Of a stretch of 64,000 nucleotides of DNA, positions 45,987 through 59,032 are shown piece after piece. Made by a program: the position numbers and the translations under genes. Origin of the DNA: Calendula officinalis (taxonomy: Eukaryota > Streptophyta > Magnoliopsida > Asterales > Asteraceae); contig OY970821.1 in the NCBI GenBank assembly GCA_963853835.1, forward strand, positions 56,066,640 to 56,130,639, in the 5' to 3' direction. The notes under the pieces were generated by a model. The model saw only the letters and a program-made list of their open reading frames with translations, searched no databases and had not been told where the DNA came from. Position 1 is the stretch's first letter; each line of letters opens with the position of its first letter.

Positions 45987-46194
45987 CGTTACTATACTGA
46001 GTATCACTCAGTCCTTCTACTCAGTCCTTGTACTCAGTATCACTATCTGATACTGAGTACTGATACTGAGTTCCAGTACTGATCACTCAGTATCAGACCT
46101 AAACTTAGCTATATTATTCTACATATTAATCAAAGCTAGTCTAGGTTGTTTTGTTATCTTAAGATCCAAAGGGGCAAGGCTTTTTGCCTTAACA

Positions 46195-46199
46195 ACTTC
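46195..46199. repeat. Target-site duplication of element 2 (right copy, ACTTC)
   Basis: Matches 34713-34717 and follows the LTR end TTAACA. Confidence 0.93.
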
Positions 46200-47034
46200 G
46201 GCCCGAACACCACTTCGGCCCGAACATCCCACTTCGGCCCGAACACCACTTCGGCCCGAACATCCCTCTTCGGCCCGAACTCTTCAATATCCAAGATTGT
46301 GTGACAAAAGGTGCTATACTAAAACATTCATAACTTTCAGCTCGGGTGTCCGTTTCACGCCCACGAGTAACCAAAATAGCTGGTTCGTTCGTCACTGCCA
46401 AGAACAAGTTCGGCCCGAACTCTTCACTGTTCCCGGCCCGAACTTCATTTCGGCCCGAACTTCAACCTCGGCTCGAACTTCAACCTCGGCCAGAACTCCG
46501 ACCTCGGCCCGAACTTCAACCTCGGCCCGAACATCATCCTTGGGCCAAACACCGAACTTCGGCCCGAACACCACTTCGGCCCGAACATCCCATTTCGGCC
46601 TGAACACCACTTCGGCCCGAACATCCCTCTTCGGCCCGAACTCTTCAATATCCAAGATTGTATGACAAAAGGTGCTATACTAAAACATTCATAACTTTCA
46701 GCTCGGGTGTCCGTTTCACGCCCACGAGTAACCAAAATAGCTGGTTCGTTCGTCATTGCCAAGAACAAGTTCAGCCCGAAATCTTCACTCTTCCCGGCCC
46801 GAACTTCATTTTCGGCCCGAACTTCAACCCTCGGCCCGAACTCCGACCTCGGCCCGAACTTCAACCTCGGCCCGAAAATCATCCTCGGCCCGAACACCGA
46901 ACTTCTGCCCGAACACCACTTCGGCCCGAACATCCCACTTCGGCCCGAACATCCCTCTTCGGCCCGAACTCTTCAATATCCAAAATTGTGTGACAAAAGG
47001 TACTATACTAAAACATTCATAACTTTCAGCTCGG

Positions 47035-50000
47035 GTGTCCGTTTCACGCCCACGAGTAACCAAAATAGCCGGTTCGTTCGTCACTGCCAAGAACAAGTTC
47101 GGCCCGAACTCTTCACTGTTCCCGGCACGAACTTCATTTTCGGCCCGAACTTCAACCTCGGCTGGAACTTCAACCTCGGCCCGAACTCCGACCTCGGCCC
47201 GAACTTCAACCTCGGCCCAAACATCATCCTCGGCCCGAACACCGAACTTAGGCCCGAACACCACTTCGGCCCGAACATCCCACTTCGACCCGAACACCAC
47301 TTCGGCCCGAACTCTTCAATATCCAAGATTGTGTGACAAAAGGTGCTATACTAAAACATTCATAACTTTCAGCTCGGGTGTCCGTTTCACGCCCACAAGT
47401 AACCAAAATAGCTGGTTCGTTCGTCACTGCCAAGAACAAGTTCAGCCCGAAATCTTCACTGTTCCCGGCCCGAACTTCATTTTCGGCCCGAACTTCAACC
47501 TCGGCCCGAACTCCGACCTCGGCCCGAACTTCAACCTCGGCCCGAAAATCATCCTCGGCCCGAACACCGAACTTCTGCCCGAACACCACTTCGGCCCGAA
47601 CATCCCACTTCGGCCAGAACACCACTTCGGCCCGAACATCCCTCTTCGGCCCGAACTCTTCAATATCCAAGATTGTGTGACAAAAGGTGCTATACTAAAA
47701 CATTCATAACTTTCAGCTCGGGTGTCCGTTTCACGCCCACGAGTAACAAAAATAGCTGGTTCGTTCGTCACTGCCGAGAACAAGTTCGGCCCGAACGCTT
47801 CACTCTTCCCGGCCCGAACTTCATTTTCGGCCCGAACTTCAACCTCGGCCCGAACTTCAACCTCGGCCCGAACTCCGACCTCGGCCCGAACTTCAACCTC
47901 GGCCCGAACATCATCCTCGGGCCGAACACCGAACTTCGACCCGAACACCACTTCGGTCCGAACATCCCTCTTCGGCCCGAACTCTTCAATATCCAAGATT
48001 GTGTGACAAAAGGTGCTATACTAAAACATTCATAACTTTCAGCTCGGGTGTCCGTTTCACGCCCACGAGTAACCAAAATAGCTGGTTCGTTCGTCACTGC
48101 CAAGAACAAGTTCGGCCCGAACTCTTCACTGTTCCCGGCCCGAACTTCATTTTCGGCCCGAACTTCAACCTCGGCTCGAACTTCAACCTCGACCCGAACT
48201 CCGACCTCGGCCCGAACTTCAACCTCGGCCCGAACATCATCCTCGGCCCGAACACCGAACTTCGGCCCGAACACCACTTCGGCCCGAACATCCCACTTCG
48301 GCCCGAACACCACTTCGGCCCGAACATCCCTCTTCGGCCCGAACTCTTCAATATCCAAGATTGTGTGACAAAAGGTGCTATACTAAAACATTCATAACTT
48401 TCAGCTCGGGTGTCCGTTTCAAGCCCACGAGTAACCAAAATAGATGGTTCGTTCGTCACTGCCAAGAACAAGTTCGGCCCGAACTCTTCACTGTTCCCGG
48501 CCCGAACTTCATTTTCGGCGCGAACTTCAACCTCGGCTCGAACTTCAACCTCGGCCCGAACTCCGACCTCGGCCCGAACTTCAACCTCGGCCCGAACATC
48601 ATCCTTGGTCCGAACACCGAACATCGGCCCGAACACCACTTCGGCCCGAACATCCCATTTCGGCCCGAACACCACTTCGGCCCGAACATCCCTCTTCGGC
48701 CCGAACTCTTCAATATCCAAGATTGTGTGACAAAAGGTGCTATACTAAAACATTCATAACTTTCAGCTCGGGTGTCCGTTTCACGCCCACGAGTAACCAA
48801 AATAGCTGGTTCGATTGTCATTGCCAAGAACAAGTTCATCCCGAAATCTTCACTGTTCCCGGCCCGAACTTCATTTTCGGCCCGAACTTCAACCTCGACC
48901 CGAACTCCGACCTCGGCCCGAACTTCAACCTCGGCCCGAAAATCATCCTCGGCCCGAACACCGAACTTCTTCCCGAACACCACTTCGGCCCGAACATCCC
49001 ACTTCGGGCCGAACACCACTTCGGCCCGAACATCCCTCTTCGGCCCGAACTCTTCAATATCCAAGATTGTGTGACAAAAGGTGCTATACTAAAACATTCA
49101 TAACTTTCAGCTCGGGTGTCCGTTTCACGCCCACGAGTAACCAAAATAGCTGGTTCGTTCGTCACTGCCAAGAACAAGTTCGGCCCGAACGCTTCACTGT
49201 TCCCGGCCCGAACTTCAACCTCGGCCCGAACTCCGACCTCGGCCCGAACTTCAACCTCGGCCCGAAAATCATCCTCGGCCCGAACACTGAACTTCGGCCC
49301 GAACACCACTTCGGCCCGAACATCCCACTTCGGCCCGAACATCCCTCTTCGTCCCGAACTCTTCAATATCCAAGATTGTGTGACAAAAGGTGCTATACTA
49401 AAACATTCATAACTTTCAGCTCGGGTGGCCGTTTCACGCCCACAAGTAACCAAAATAGCTGGTTCGTTCGTCACTGCCAAGAACAAGTTCGGCCCGAACT
49501 CTTCACTGTTCCCGGCCCGAACTTCATTTTCGGCCCGAACTTCAACCTCGGCTGGAACTTCAACCTCGGCCCGAACTCCGACCTCGGCCCGAACTTCAAC
49601 CTCGGCCCAAACATCATCCTCGGCCCGAACACCGAACTTAGGCCCGAACACCACTTCGGCCCGAACATCCCACTTCGACCCGAACACCACTTCGGCCCGA
49701 ACTCTTCAATATCCAAGATTGTGTGACAAAAGGTGCTATACTAAAACATTCATAACTTTCAGCTCGGGTGTCCATTTCACGCCCACAAGTAACCAAAATA
49801 GCTGGTTCGTTCGTCACTGCCAAGAACAAGTTCAGCCCGAAATCTTCACTGTTCCCGGCCCGAACTTCATTTTCGGCCCGAACTTCAACCTCGGCCCGAA
49901 CTCCGACCTCGGCCCGAACTTCAACCTCGGCCCGAAAATCATCCTCGGCCCGAACACCGAACTTCTGCCCGAACACCACTTCGGCCCGAACATCCCACTT

Positions 50001-50473
50001 CGGCCAGAACACCACTTCGGCCCGAACATCCCTCTTCGGCCCGAACTCTTCAATATCCAAGATTGTGTGACAAAAGGTGCTATACTAAAACATTCATAAC
50101 TTTCAGCTCGGGTGTCCGTTTCACGCCCACGAGTAACAAAAATAGCTGGTTCGTTCGTCACTGCCAAGAACAAGTTCGGCCCGAACGCTTCACTATTCCC
50201 GGCCCGAACTTCATTTTCGGCCCGAACTTCAACCTCGGCCCGAACTTCAACCTCGGCCCGAACTCCGACCTCGGCCCGAACTTCAACCTCGGCCCGAACA
50301 TCATCCTCGGGCCGAACACCGAACTTCGGCCCGAACACCACTTCGGTCCGAACATCCCATTTCGGCACGAACACCACTTCGGCCCGAACATCGCTCTTCG
50401 GCCCGAACTTTTCAATATCCAAGATTGTGTGACAAAAGGTGTTATACTAAAACATTCATAACTTTCAGCTCGG
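47035..50473. repeat. Duplicated three-monomer segment at 2,390 bp spacing
   Basis: The monomers starting at 47035, 47378 and 47722 reappear at 49425, 49768 and 50112 with the same private variants (CGGCTGGAACTTC; CCACTTCGACCCG followed by a shortened end; CGGCCAGAACACC). About 1 kb is homologous; the stretch between is different. Confidence 0.75.
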
Positions 50474-52211
50474 GTGTCCGTTTCACGCCCACGAGTAACC
50501 AAAATAGCTGGTTCGTTCGTCACTGTCAAGAACAAGTTCAGCCCGAAATCTTCACTGTTCCCGGCCCGAACTTCATTTTCGGCCCGAACTTCAACCTCGG
50601 TCCGAACTCCGACCTCGGCCCGAACTTCAACCTCGGCCCGAAAATCATCCTCGGCCCGAACACCGAACTTCTGCCCGAACACCACTTCGGCCCGAACATC
50701 CCACTTCGGCCCGAACACCACTTCGGCCCTAACATCCCTCTTCGGCCCGAACTCTTCAATATCCAAGATTGTGTGACAAAAGGTGCTAAACTAAAACATT
50801 CATAACATTCATCTCGGGTGTCCGTTTCACGCCCACGAGTAACCAAAATAGCTGGTTCGTTCGTCACTGCCAAGAACAAGTTCAGCCCGAAATCTTCACT
50901 GTTCCCGGCCCGAACTTCATTTTCGGCCCGAACTTCAACCTCGGCCCGAACTCCGACCTCGGCCCGAACTTCAACCTCGGCCCGAAAATCATCCTCGGCC
51001 CGAACACCGAACTTCTGCCCGAACACCACTTCGGCCCGAACATCCCACTTCGGCCAGAACACCACTTCGGCCCGAACATCCCTCTTCGGCCCGAACTCTT
51101 CAATATCCAAGATTGTGTGACAAAAGGTGCTATACTAAAACATTCATAACTTTCAGCTCGGGTGTCCGTTTCACGCCCACGAGTAACAAAAATAGCTGGT
51201 TCGTTCGTCACTGCCAAGAACAAGTTCGGCCCGAACGCTTCACTATTCCCGGCCCGAACTTCATTTTCGGCCCGAACTTCAACCTCGGCCCGAACTTCAA
51301 CCTCGGCCCGAACTCCGACCTCGGCCCGAACTTCAACCTCGGCCCGAACATCATCCTCGGGCCGAACACCGAACTTCGGCCCGAACACCACTTCGGTCCG
51401 AACACCCCATTTCGGCACGAACACCACTTCGGCCCGAACATCGCTCTTCGGCCCGAACTCTTCAATATCCAAGATTGTGTGACAAAAGGTGCTATACTAA
51501 AACATTCATAACTTTAAGCTCGGGTGTCCGTTTCACGCCCACGAGTAACCAAAATAGCTGGTTCGTTCGTCACCGTCAAGAACAAGTTCAGCCCGAAATC
51601 TTCACTGTTCCCGGCCCGAACTTCATTTTCGGCCCGAACTTCAACCTCGGTCCGAACTCCGACCTCGGCCCGAACTTCAACCTCGGCCCGAAAATCATCC
51701 TCGGCCCGAACACCGAACTTCTGCCCGAACACCACTTCGGCCCGAACATCCCACTTCGGCCCGAACACCACTTCGGCCCTAACATCCCTCTTCGGCCCGA
51801 ACTCTTCAATATCCAAGATTGTGTGACAAAAGGTGCTAAAATAAAACATTCATAACATTCATCTCGGGTGTCCGTTTCACGCCCACGAGTAACCAAAATA
51901 GCTGGTTCGTTCGTCACTGCAAAGAACAAGTTCGGCCCGAACGCTTCACTGTTCCCGGCCCGAACTTCAACCTCGGCCCGAACTTTAACCTCGGCCCGAA
52001 CTCCAACCTCGGCCCGAACTTCAACCTCGGCCCGAACATCATCCTCGGCCCGAACAACGAACTTCGGCCCGAACACCACTTCGGCCCGAACACCACTTCG
52101 GCCCGAACACCACTTCGACCCCAACATCCCACTTCGGCCCGAACAACACTTCGGCCCGAACATCCCTCTTCGGCCCGAACTCTTCAATATCCAAGATTGT
52201 GTGACAAAAGA
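50112..52211. repeat. Tandem 1,050 bp (three-monomer) duplication
   Basis: 50112-51161 and 51162-52211 share, in order, the CGGGCCGAACACC/TTTCGGCACG monomer and a monomer with GTCAAGAACAAG and CGGCCCTAACATC. Both contain the unusual CATAACATTCATCTCGGG version of the conserved segment. The last part of the second copy diverges. Confidence 0.7.
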
Positions 52212-53314
52212 TACTATTCTAAAACATTAATAACTTTCAGCTCGGGTGTCCGTTTCACGCCCACGAGTAACCAAAATAGCTGGTTCGTTCGTCACTGCCA
52301 AGAACAAGTTCGGCCCGAACTCTTCACTGTTCCAGGCCCGAACTTCATTTTCGGCCCGAACTTCAACCTCGGCTCGAACTTCAACCTCGGCCCGAACTCC
52401 GACCTCGGCCCGAACTTCAGCCTCGGCCCGAACATCATCCTTGGGCCGAACACCGAACTTCGGCCCGAACACCACTTCGGCCCGAACATCCCATTTCGGC
52501 CCGAACACCACTTCGGCCCGAACATCCCTCTTCGGCCCGAACTCTTCAATATCCAAGATTGTGTGACAAAAGGTGCTATACTAAAACATTCATAATTTTC
52601 AGCTCGGGTGTCCGTTTCACGCCCACGAGTAACCAAAATAGCTGGTTCGTTCGTCATTGCCAAGAACAAGTTCAGCCCGAAATCTTCACTGTTCCCGGCC
52701 CGAACTTCATTTTCGGCCCGAACTTCAACCTCGGCCCGAACTCCGACCTCGCCGAACTTCAACCTCGGCCCGAAAATCATCCTCGGCCCGAACACCGAAC
52801 TTCTGCCCGAACACCACTTCGACCCGAACATCCCACTTCGGCCCGAACACCACTTCGGCCCGAACATCCCTCTTCGGCCCGAACTCTTCAATATCCAAGA
52901 TTGTGTGACAAAAGGTGTTATACTAAAACATTCATAACTTTCAGATCGGGTGTCCGTTTCACACCCACGAGTAACCAAAATAGCTGGTTCGTTCGTCACA
53001 GCCAAGAACATGTTCGGCCCGAACGCTTCACTGTACCCGGCCCGAACTTCAACCTCGACCCGAACTCTTCACTGTTCCCGGCCCGAACTTCATTTTCGGC
53101 CCGTACTTCAACCTCGGCCCGAACTCCGACCTCGGCCCGAACTTCAACCTCGGCCCAAACATCATCCTCAGCCCGAACACCGAACTTCGGCCCGAACACC
53201 ACTTCGGCCCGAACACCACTTCGGCCCGAACATCCCTCTTCGCCCGAACTCTTCAATATCCAAGATTGTGTGACAAAAGGTGCTATACTAAAACATTCAT
53301 AACTTTCAGCTCGG

Positions 53315-53867
53315 GTGTCCGTTTCACGCCCACGAGTAACCAAAATAGCTGGTTCGTTCGTCACTGCCAAGAACAAGTTCGGCCCGAACGCTTCACTGTA
53401 CCCGGCCCGAACTTCAACCTCGGCCCGAACTCCGACCTCGGCCCGAACTTCAACCTCGGCCCGAAAATCATCCTCGGCCCGAACACCGAACTTCGGCCCG
53501 AACACCACTTCGGCCCGAACCTCCCACTTCGTTCGTCACTGCCTAGAACAAGTTCGGCCCGAACTCTTCACTGTTCCCGGCCCGAACTTCATTTTCGGCC
53601 CGAACTTCAACCTCGGCGCGAACTTCAACCTCGGCTCGAACTCCGACCTCGGCCCGCACTTCAACCTCGGCCGAACATCGTCCTTGGGCCGAACACCGAA
53701 CTTCGGCCCGAACACCACTTCGGCCCGAACACCACTTCGGCCCGAACATCCCATTTCGGCCCGAAGACCACTTCGGCTCGAACATCCCTCTTCGGCCCGA
53801 ACTCTTCAATATCCAAGATTGTGTGACAAAAGGTGCTATAATAAAACATTCATAACTTTCAGCTCGG
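53315..53867. repeat. Hybrid satellite monomer (553 bp) with an internal junction
   Basis: At 53530/53531 the sequence jumps from a CTCCCACTTC end unit directly to GTTCGTCACTGCC, skipping the first two-thirds of the conserved segment. TTCG is common to both sides, which suggests a microhomology-mediated or misaligned exchange. Confidence 0.8.
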
Positions 53868-54590
53868 GTGTCCGTTTCACGCCCACGAGTAACCAAAATA
53901 GCTGGTTCGTTCGTCACTACCAAGAACAAGTTCAGCCCGAAATCTTCACTGTTCCCGGCCCGAACTTCATTTTCGGCCCGAACTTCAACCTCGGCCCGAA
54001 CTCCGACCTCGGCCTGAACTTCAACCTCGGCCCGAAAATCATCCTAAGCCCGAACACCGAACTTCTGCCCGAACACCACTTCGGCCCGAACATCCCACTT
54101 CGGCCAGAACACCACTTCAGCCCGAACATCCCTCTTCGGCCCGAACTCTTCAATATCCAAGATTGTGTGACAAAAGGTGCTATACTAAAACATTCATAAC
54201 TTTCAGCTCGGGTGTCCCTTTCACGTCCACGAGTAACCAAAATAGCTGGTTCGTTCGTCTTTGCCAAGAACAAGTGCGGCCCGAACGCTTCACTATTCCC
54301 GGCCCGAACTTCATTTTCGGCCCGAACTTCAACCTCGGCCCGAACTTCAACCTCGGCCCGAACTCCGACCTCGGCCCGAACTTCAACCTCGGCCCGAACA
54401 TCATCCTCGGCCCGAACACCGAACTTCGGCCCGAACACCACTTCGGCCCGAACACCACTTCGACCCGAACATCCCACTTCGGCCCGAACACCACTTCGGC
54501 CCGAACATCCCTCTTCGGCCCGAACTCTTCAATATCCAAGATTGTGTGACAAAAGGTACAATACTAAAACATTCATAACTTTCAGCTCGG

Positions 54591-57500
54591 GTGTCCGTTT
54601 CACGCCCACGAGTAACCAAAATAGCTGGTTCGTTCGTCACTGCCAAGAACAAGTCCAGCCCGAAATCTTCACTGTTCCCGGCCCGAACTTCATTTTCGGC
54701 CCGAACTTCAACCTCGGCCCGAACTCCGACCTCGGCCCGAACTTCAACCTCGGCCCGAAAATCATCCTCGGCCCGAACACCGAACTTCTGCCCGAACACC
54801 ACTTCGGCCCGAACATCCCACTTCGGCTAGAACACCACTTCGGCCCGAACATCCCTCTTCGGCCCGAACTCTTCAATATCCAAGATTGTGTGACAAAAGG
54901 TGCTATACTAAAATATTCATAACTTTCAACTCGGGTGTCCCTTTCACGCCCACGAGTAACCAAAATAGCTGGTTCGTTCGTCTTTGCCAAGAACAAGTGC
55001 GGCCCGAACGCTTCACTATTCCCGGCCCGACCTTCATTTTCGGCACGAACTTCAACCTCGGCCCGAACTTCAACCTCGGCCCGAACTCCGATCTCGGCCC
55101 GAACTTCAACCTCGGCCCGAACATCATCCTCGGGCCGAACACCGAACTTCGGCCCGAACACCACTTCGGCCCGAACACCACTTCGGCCCGAACACCACTT
55201 CGGCCCGAACATCCCATTTCGGCCCGAACACCACTTCGGCCCGAACATCGCTCTTCGGCCCGAACTCTTCAATATCCAAGATTGTGTGACAAAAGGTGCT
55301 ATACTAAAACATTCATAACTTTCAGCTCGGGTGTCCGTTTCACGCCCACGAGTAACCAAAATAGCTGGTTCGTTCGTCACTGCCAAGAACAAGTTCAGCC
55401 CGAAATCTTCACTGTTCCCGGCCCGAACTTCATTTTCGGCCCGAACTTCAACCTCGGCCCGAACTCCGACCTCGGCCCGAACTTCAACCACGGCCCGAAC
55501 ATCATCCTCGGCCCGAACACCGAACTTCAGCCCGAACACCACTTCGGCCCGAACACCACTTCGACCCGAACATCCCACTTCGGCCCGAACACCACTTCGG
55601 CCCGAACATCCCTCTTCGGCCCGAACTCTTCAATATCCAAGATTGTGTGACAAAAGGTACAATACTAAAACATTCATAACTTTCAGCTCGGGTGTCCGTT
55701 TCACGCCCACGAGTAACCAAAATAGCTGGTTCGTTCGTCACTGCCAAGAACAAGTTCAGCCCGAAATCTTCACTGTTCCCGGCCCGAACTTCATTTTCGG
55801 CCCGAACTTCAACCTCGGCCCGAACTCCGACCTCGGCCCGAACATCAACCTCGGCCCGAAAATCATCCTCGGCCCGAACACCGAACTTCTGCCCGAACAC
55901 CACTTCGGCCCGAACATCCCACTTCGGCCAGAACAACACTTCGGCCCGAACATCCCTCTTCGGCCCGAACTCTTCAATATCCAAGATTGTGTGACAAAAG
56001 GTGCTATACTAAAACATTCATAACTTTCAGCTCGGGTGTCCCTTTCACGCCCACGAGTAACCAAAATAGCTGGTTCGTTCGTCTTTGCCAAGAACAAGTG
56101 CGGCCCGAACGCCTCACTATTCCCGGCCCGACCTTCATTTTCGGCCCGAACTTCAACCTCGGCCCGAACTTCAACCTCGGCCTGAACTCCGACCTCGGCC
56201 CGAACTTCAACCTCGGCCCGAACATCATCCTCGGGCCGAACACCGAACTTCGGCCCGAACACCACTTCGACCCGAACACCACTTCGGCCCGAACATCCCA
56301 TTTCGGCCCGAACACCACTTCGGCCCGAACATCGCTCTTCGGCCCGAACATCGCTCTTCGGCCCGAACTCTTCAATATCCAAGATTGTGTAACAAAAGGT
56401 GCTATACTAAAACATTCATAACTTTCAGCTCGGGTGTCCGTTTCACGCCCACGAGTAACCAAAATAGCTGGTTCGTTCGTCACTGCCAAGAACAAGTTCG
56501 GCCCGAACGCTTCACTGTTCCCGGCCCGAACTTCATTTTCGGCCTGAACTTCAACCTCGGCCGAACTTCAACCTCGGCCCGAACTCCGACCTCGGCCCGA
56601 ACTTCAACCTCGGCCCGAACATCATCCTCGGCCCGAACACCGAACTTCGGCCCGAACACCACTTCGGCCCGAACACCACTTCGACCCGAACATCCCACTT
56701 CGGCCCGAACACCACTTCGGCCCGAACATCCCTCTTCGGCCCGAACTCTTCAATATCCAAGATTGTGTGACAAAAGGTACAATACTAAAACATTCATAAC
56801 TTTCAGCTCGGGTGTCCGTTTCACGCCCACGAGTAACCAAAATAGCTGGTTCGTTCGTCACTGCCAAGAACAAGTCCAGCCCGAAATCTTCACTGTTCCC
56901 GGCCCGAACTTCATTTTCGGCCCGAACTTCAACCTCGGCCCGAACTCCGACCTCGGCCCGAACTTCAACCTCGGCCCGAAAATCATCCTCGGCCCGAACA
57001 CCGAACTTCTGCCCGAACACCACTTCGGCCCGAACATCCCACTTCGGCTAGAACACCACTTCGGCCCGAACATCCCTCTTCGGCCCGAACTCTTCAATAT
57101 CCAAGATTGTGTGACAAAAGGTGCTATACTAAAACATTCATAACTTTCAACTCGGGTGTCCCTTTCACGCCCACGAGTAACCAAAATAGCTGGTTCGTTC
57201 GTCTTTGCCAAGAACAAGTGCGGCCCGAACGCTTCACTATTCCCGGCCCGACCTTCATTTTCGGCACGAACTTCAACCTCGGCCCGAACTTCAACCTCGG
57301 CCCGAACTCCGATCTCGGCCCGAACTTCAACCTCGGCCCGAACATCATCCTCGGGCCGAACACCGAACTTCGGCCCGAACACCACTTCGGCCCGAACACC
57401 ACTTCGGCCCGAACACCACTTCGGCCCGAACATCCCATTTCGGCCCGAACACCACTTCGGCCCGAACATCGCTCTTCGGCCCGAAATCTTCAATATCCAA

Positions 57501-59032
57501 GATTGTGTGACAAAAGGTGCTATACTAAAACATTCATAACTTTCAGCTCGGGTGTCCGTTTCACGCCCACGAGTAACCAAAATAGCTGGTTCGTTCGTCA
57601 CTGCCAAGAACAAGTTCAGCCCGAAATCTTCACTGTTCCCGGCCCGAACTTCATTTTCGGCCCGAACTTCAACCTCGGCCCGAACTCCGACCTCGGCCCG
57701 AACTTCAACCACGGCCCGAACATCATCCTCGGCCCGAACACCGAACTTCGGCCCGAACACCACTTCGGCCCGAACACCACTTCGACCCGAACATCCCACT
57801 TCGGCCCGAACACCACTTCGGCCCGAACATCCCTCTTCGGCCCGAACTCTTCAATATCCAAGATTGTGTGACAAAAGGTACAATACTAAAACATTCATAA
57901 CTTTCAGCTCGGGTGTCCGTTTCACGCCCACGAGTAACCAAAATAGCTGGTTCGTTCGTCACTGCCAAGAACAAGTTCAGCCCGAAATCTTCACTGTTCC
58001 CGGCCCGAACTTCATTTTCGGCCCGAACTTCAACCTCGGCCCGAACTCCGACCTCGGCCCGAACATCAACCTCGGCCCGAAAATCATCCTCGGCCCGAAC
58101 ACCGAACTTCTGCCCGAACACCACTTCGGCCCGAACATCCCACTTCGGCCAGAACAACACTTCGGCCCGAACATCCCTCTTCGGCCCGAACTCTTCAATA
58201 TCCAAGATTGTGTGACAAAAGGTGCTATACTAAAACATTCATAACTTTCAGCTCGGGTGTCCCTTTCACGCCCACGAGTAACCAAAATAGCTGGTTCGTT
58301 CGTCTTTGCCAAGAACAAGTGCGGCCCGAACGCCTCACTATTCCCGGCCCGACCTTCATTTTCGGCCCGAACTTCAACCTCGGCCCGAACTTCAACCTCG
58401 GCCCGAACTCCGACCTCGGCCCGAACTTCAACCTCGGCCCGAACATCATCCTCGGGCCGAACACCGAACTTCGGCCCGAACACCACTTCGACCCGAACAC
58501 CACTTCGGCCCGAACATCCCATTTCGGCCCGAACACCACTTCGGCCCGAACATCGCTCTTCGGCCCGAACATCGCTCTTCGGCCCGAACTCTTCAATATC
58601 CAAGATTGTGTAACAAAAGGTGCTATACTAAAACATTCATAACTTTCAGCTCGGGTGTCCGTTTCACGCCCACGAGTAACCAAAATAGCTGGTTCGTTCG
58701 TCACTGCCAAGAACAAGTTCAGCCCGAAATCTTCACTGTTCCCGGCCCGAACTTCATTTTCGGCCCGAACTTCAACCTCGGCCCGAACTCCGACCTCGGC
58801 CCGAACTTCAACCACGGCCCGAAAATCATCCTCGGCCCGAACACCGAACTTCTGCCCGAACACCACTTCGGCCCGAACATCCCACTTCGGCCCGAACACC
58901 ACTTCGGCCCTAACATCCCTCTTCGGCCCGAACTCTTCAATATCCAAGATTGTGTGACAAAAGGTGCTAAACTAAAACATTCATAACATTCAGCTCGTGT
59001 GTCCGTTTCACGCCCACGAGTAACCAAAATAG
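54591..59032. repeat. Two tandem copies of a 2,221 bp satellite block
   Basis: Monomer starts 54591, 54935, 55331, 55692 and 56036 recur at 56812, 57156, 57552, 57913 and 58257, each 2,221 bp later, with shared private variants (AAGTCCAGCCCG, CTTCGGCTAGAAC, TTCAACCACGG, GGTACAATACT, GATTGTGTAACAAAAGG). Differences between copies are few. Confidence 0.85.

Larger units (their letters stand above)
34718..46194 (-). mobile_element. Element 2: full-length but coding-defective sister Ty1/copia retrotransposon
   Basis: 11,477 bp with two 509 bp LTRs that differ at two positions (34728 C versus 45696 A; 35108 A versus 46076 G), TSD ACTTC, the same PBS, leader hairpin, gene order and PPT as element 1. 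Lesions: TAG in gag (44460-44462), TGA in pol (42076-42078), adjacent TAA and TGA in third-gene exon 1 (38626-38631), and a frameshift in exon 2 near 36490. gag, pol, exon 1 and the start of exon 2 are near-identical to element 1, whereas the rest of exon 2 and the LTR R/U5 are strongly diverged, so this copy looks recombinant. Confidence 0.97.
45686..46194 (-). repeat. 5' LTR of element 2
   Basis: 509 bp, two mismatches to the 3' LTR. It contains the TATA box (45889-45897), palindrome (45958-45969 with 45975-45986) and motif cluster (about 45993-46096). Confidence 0.97.
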
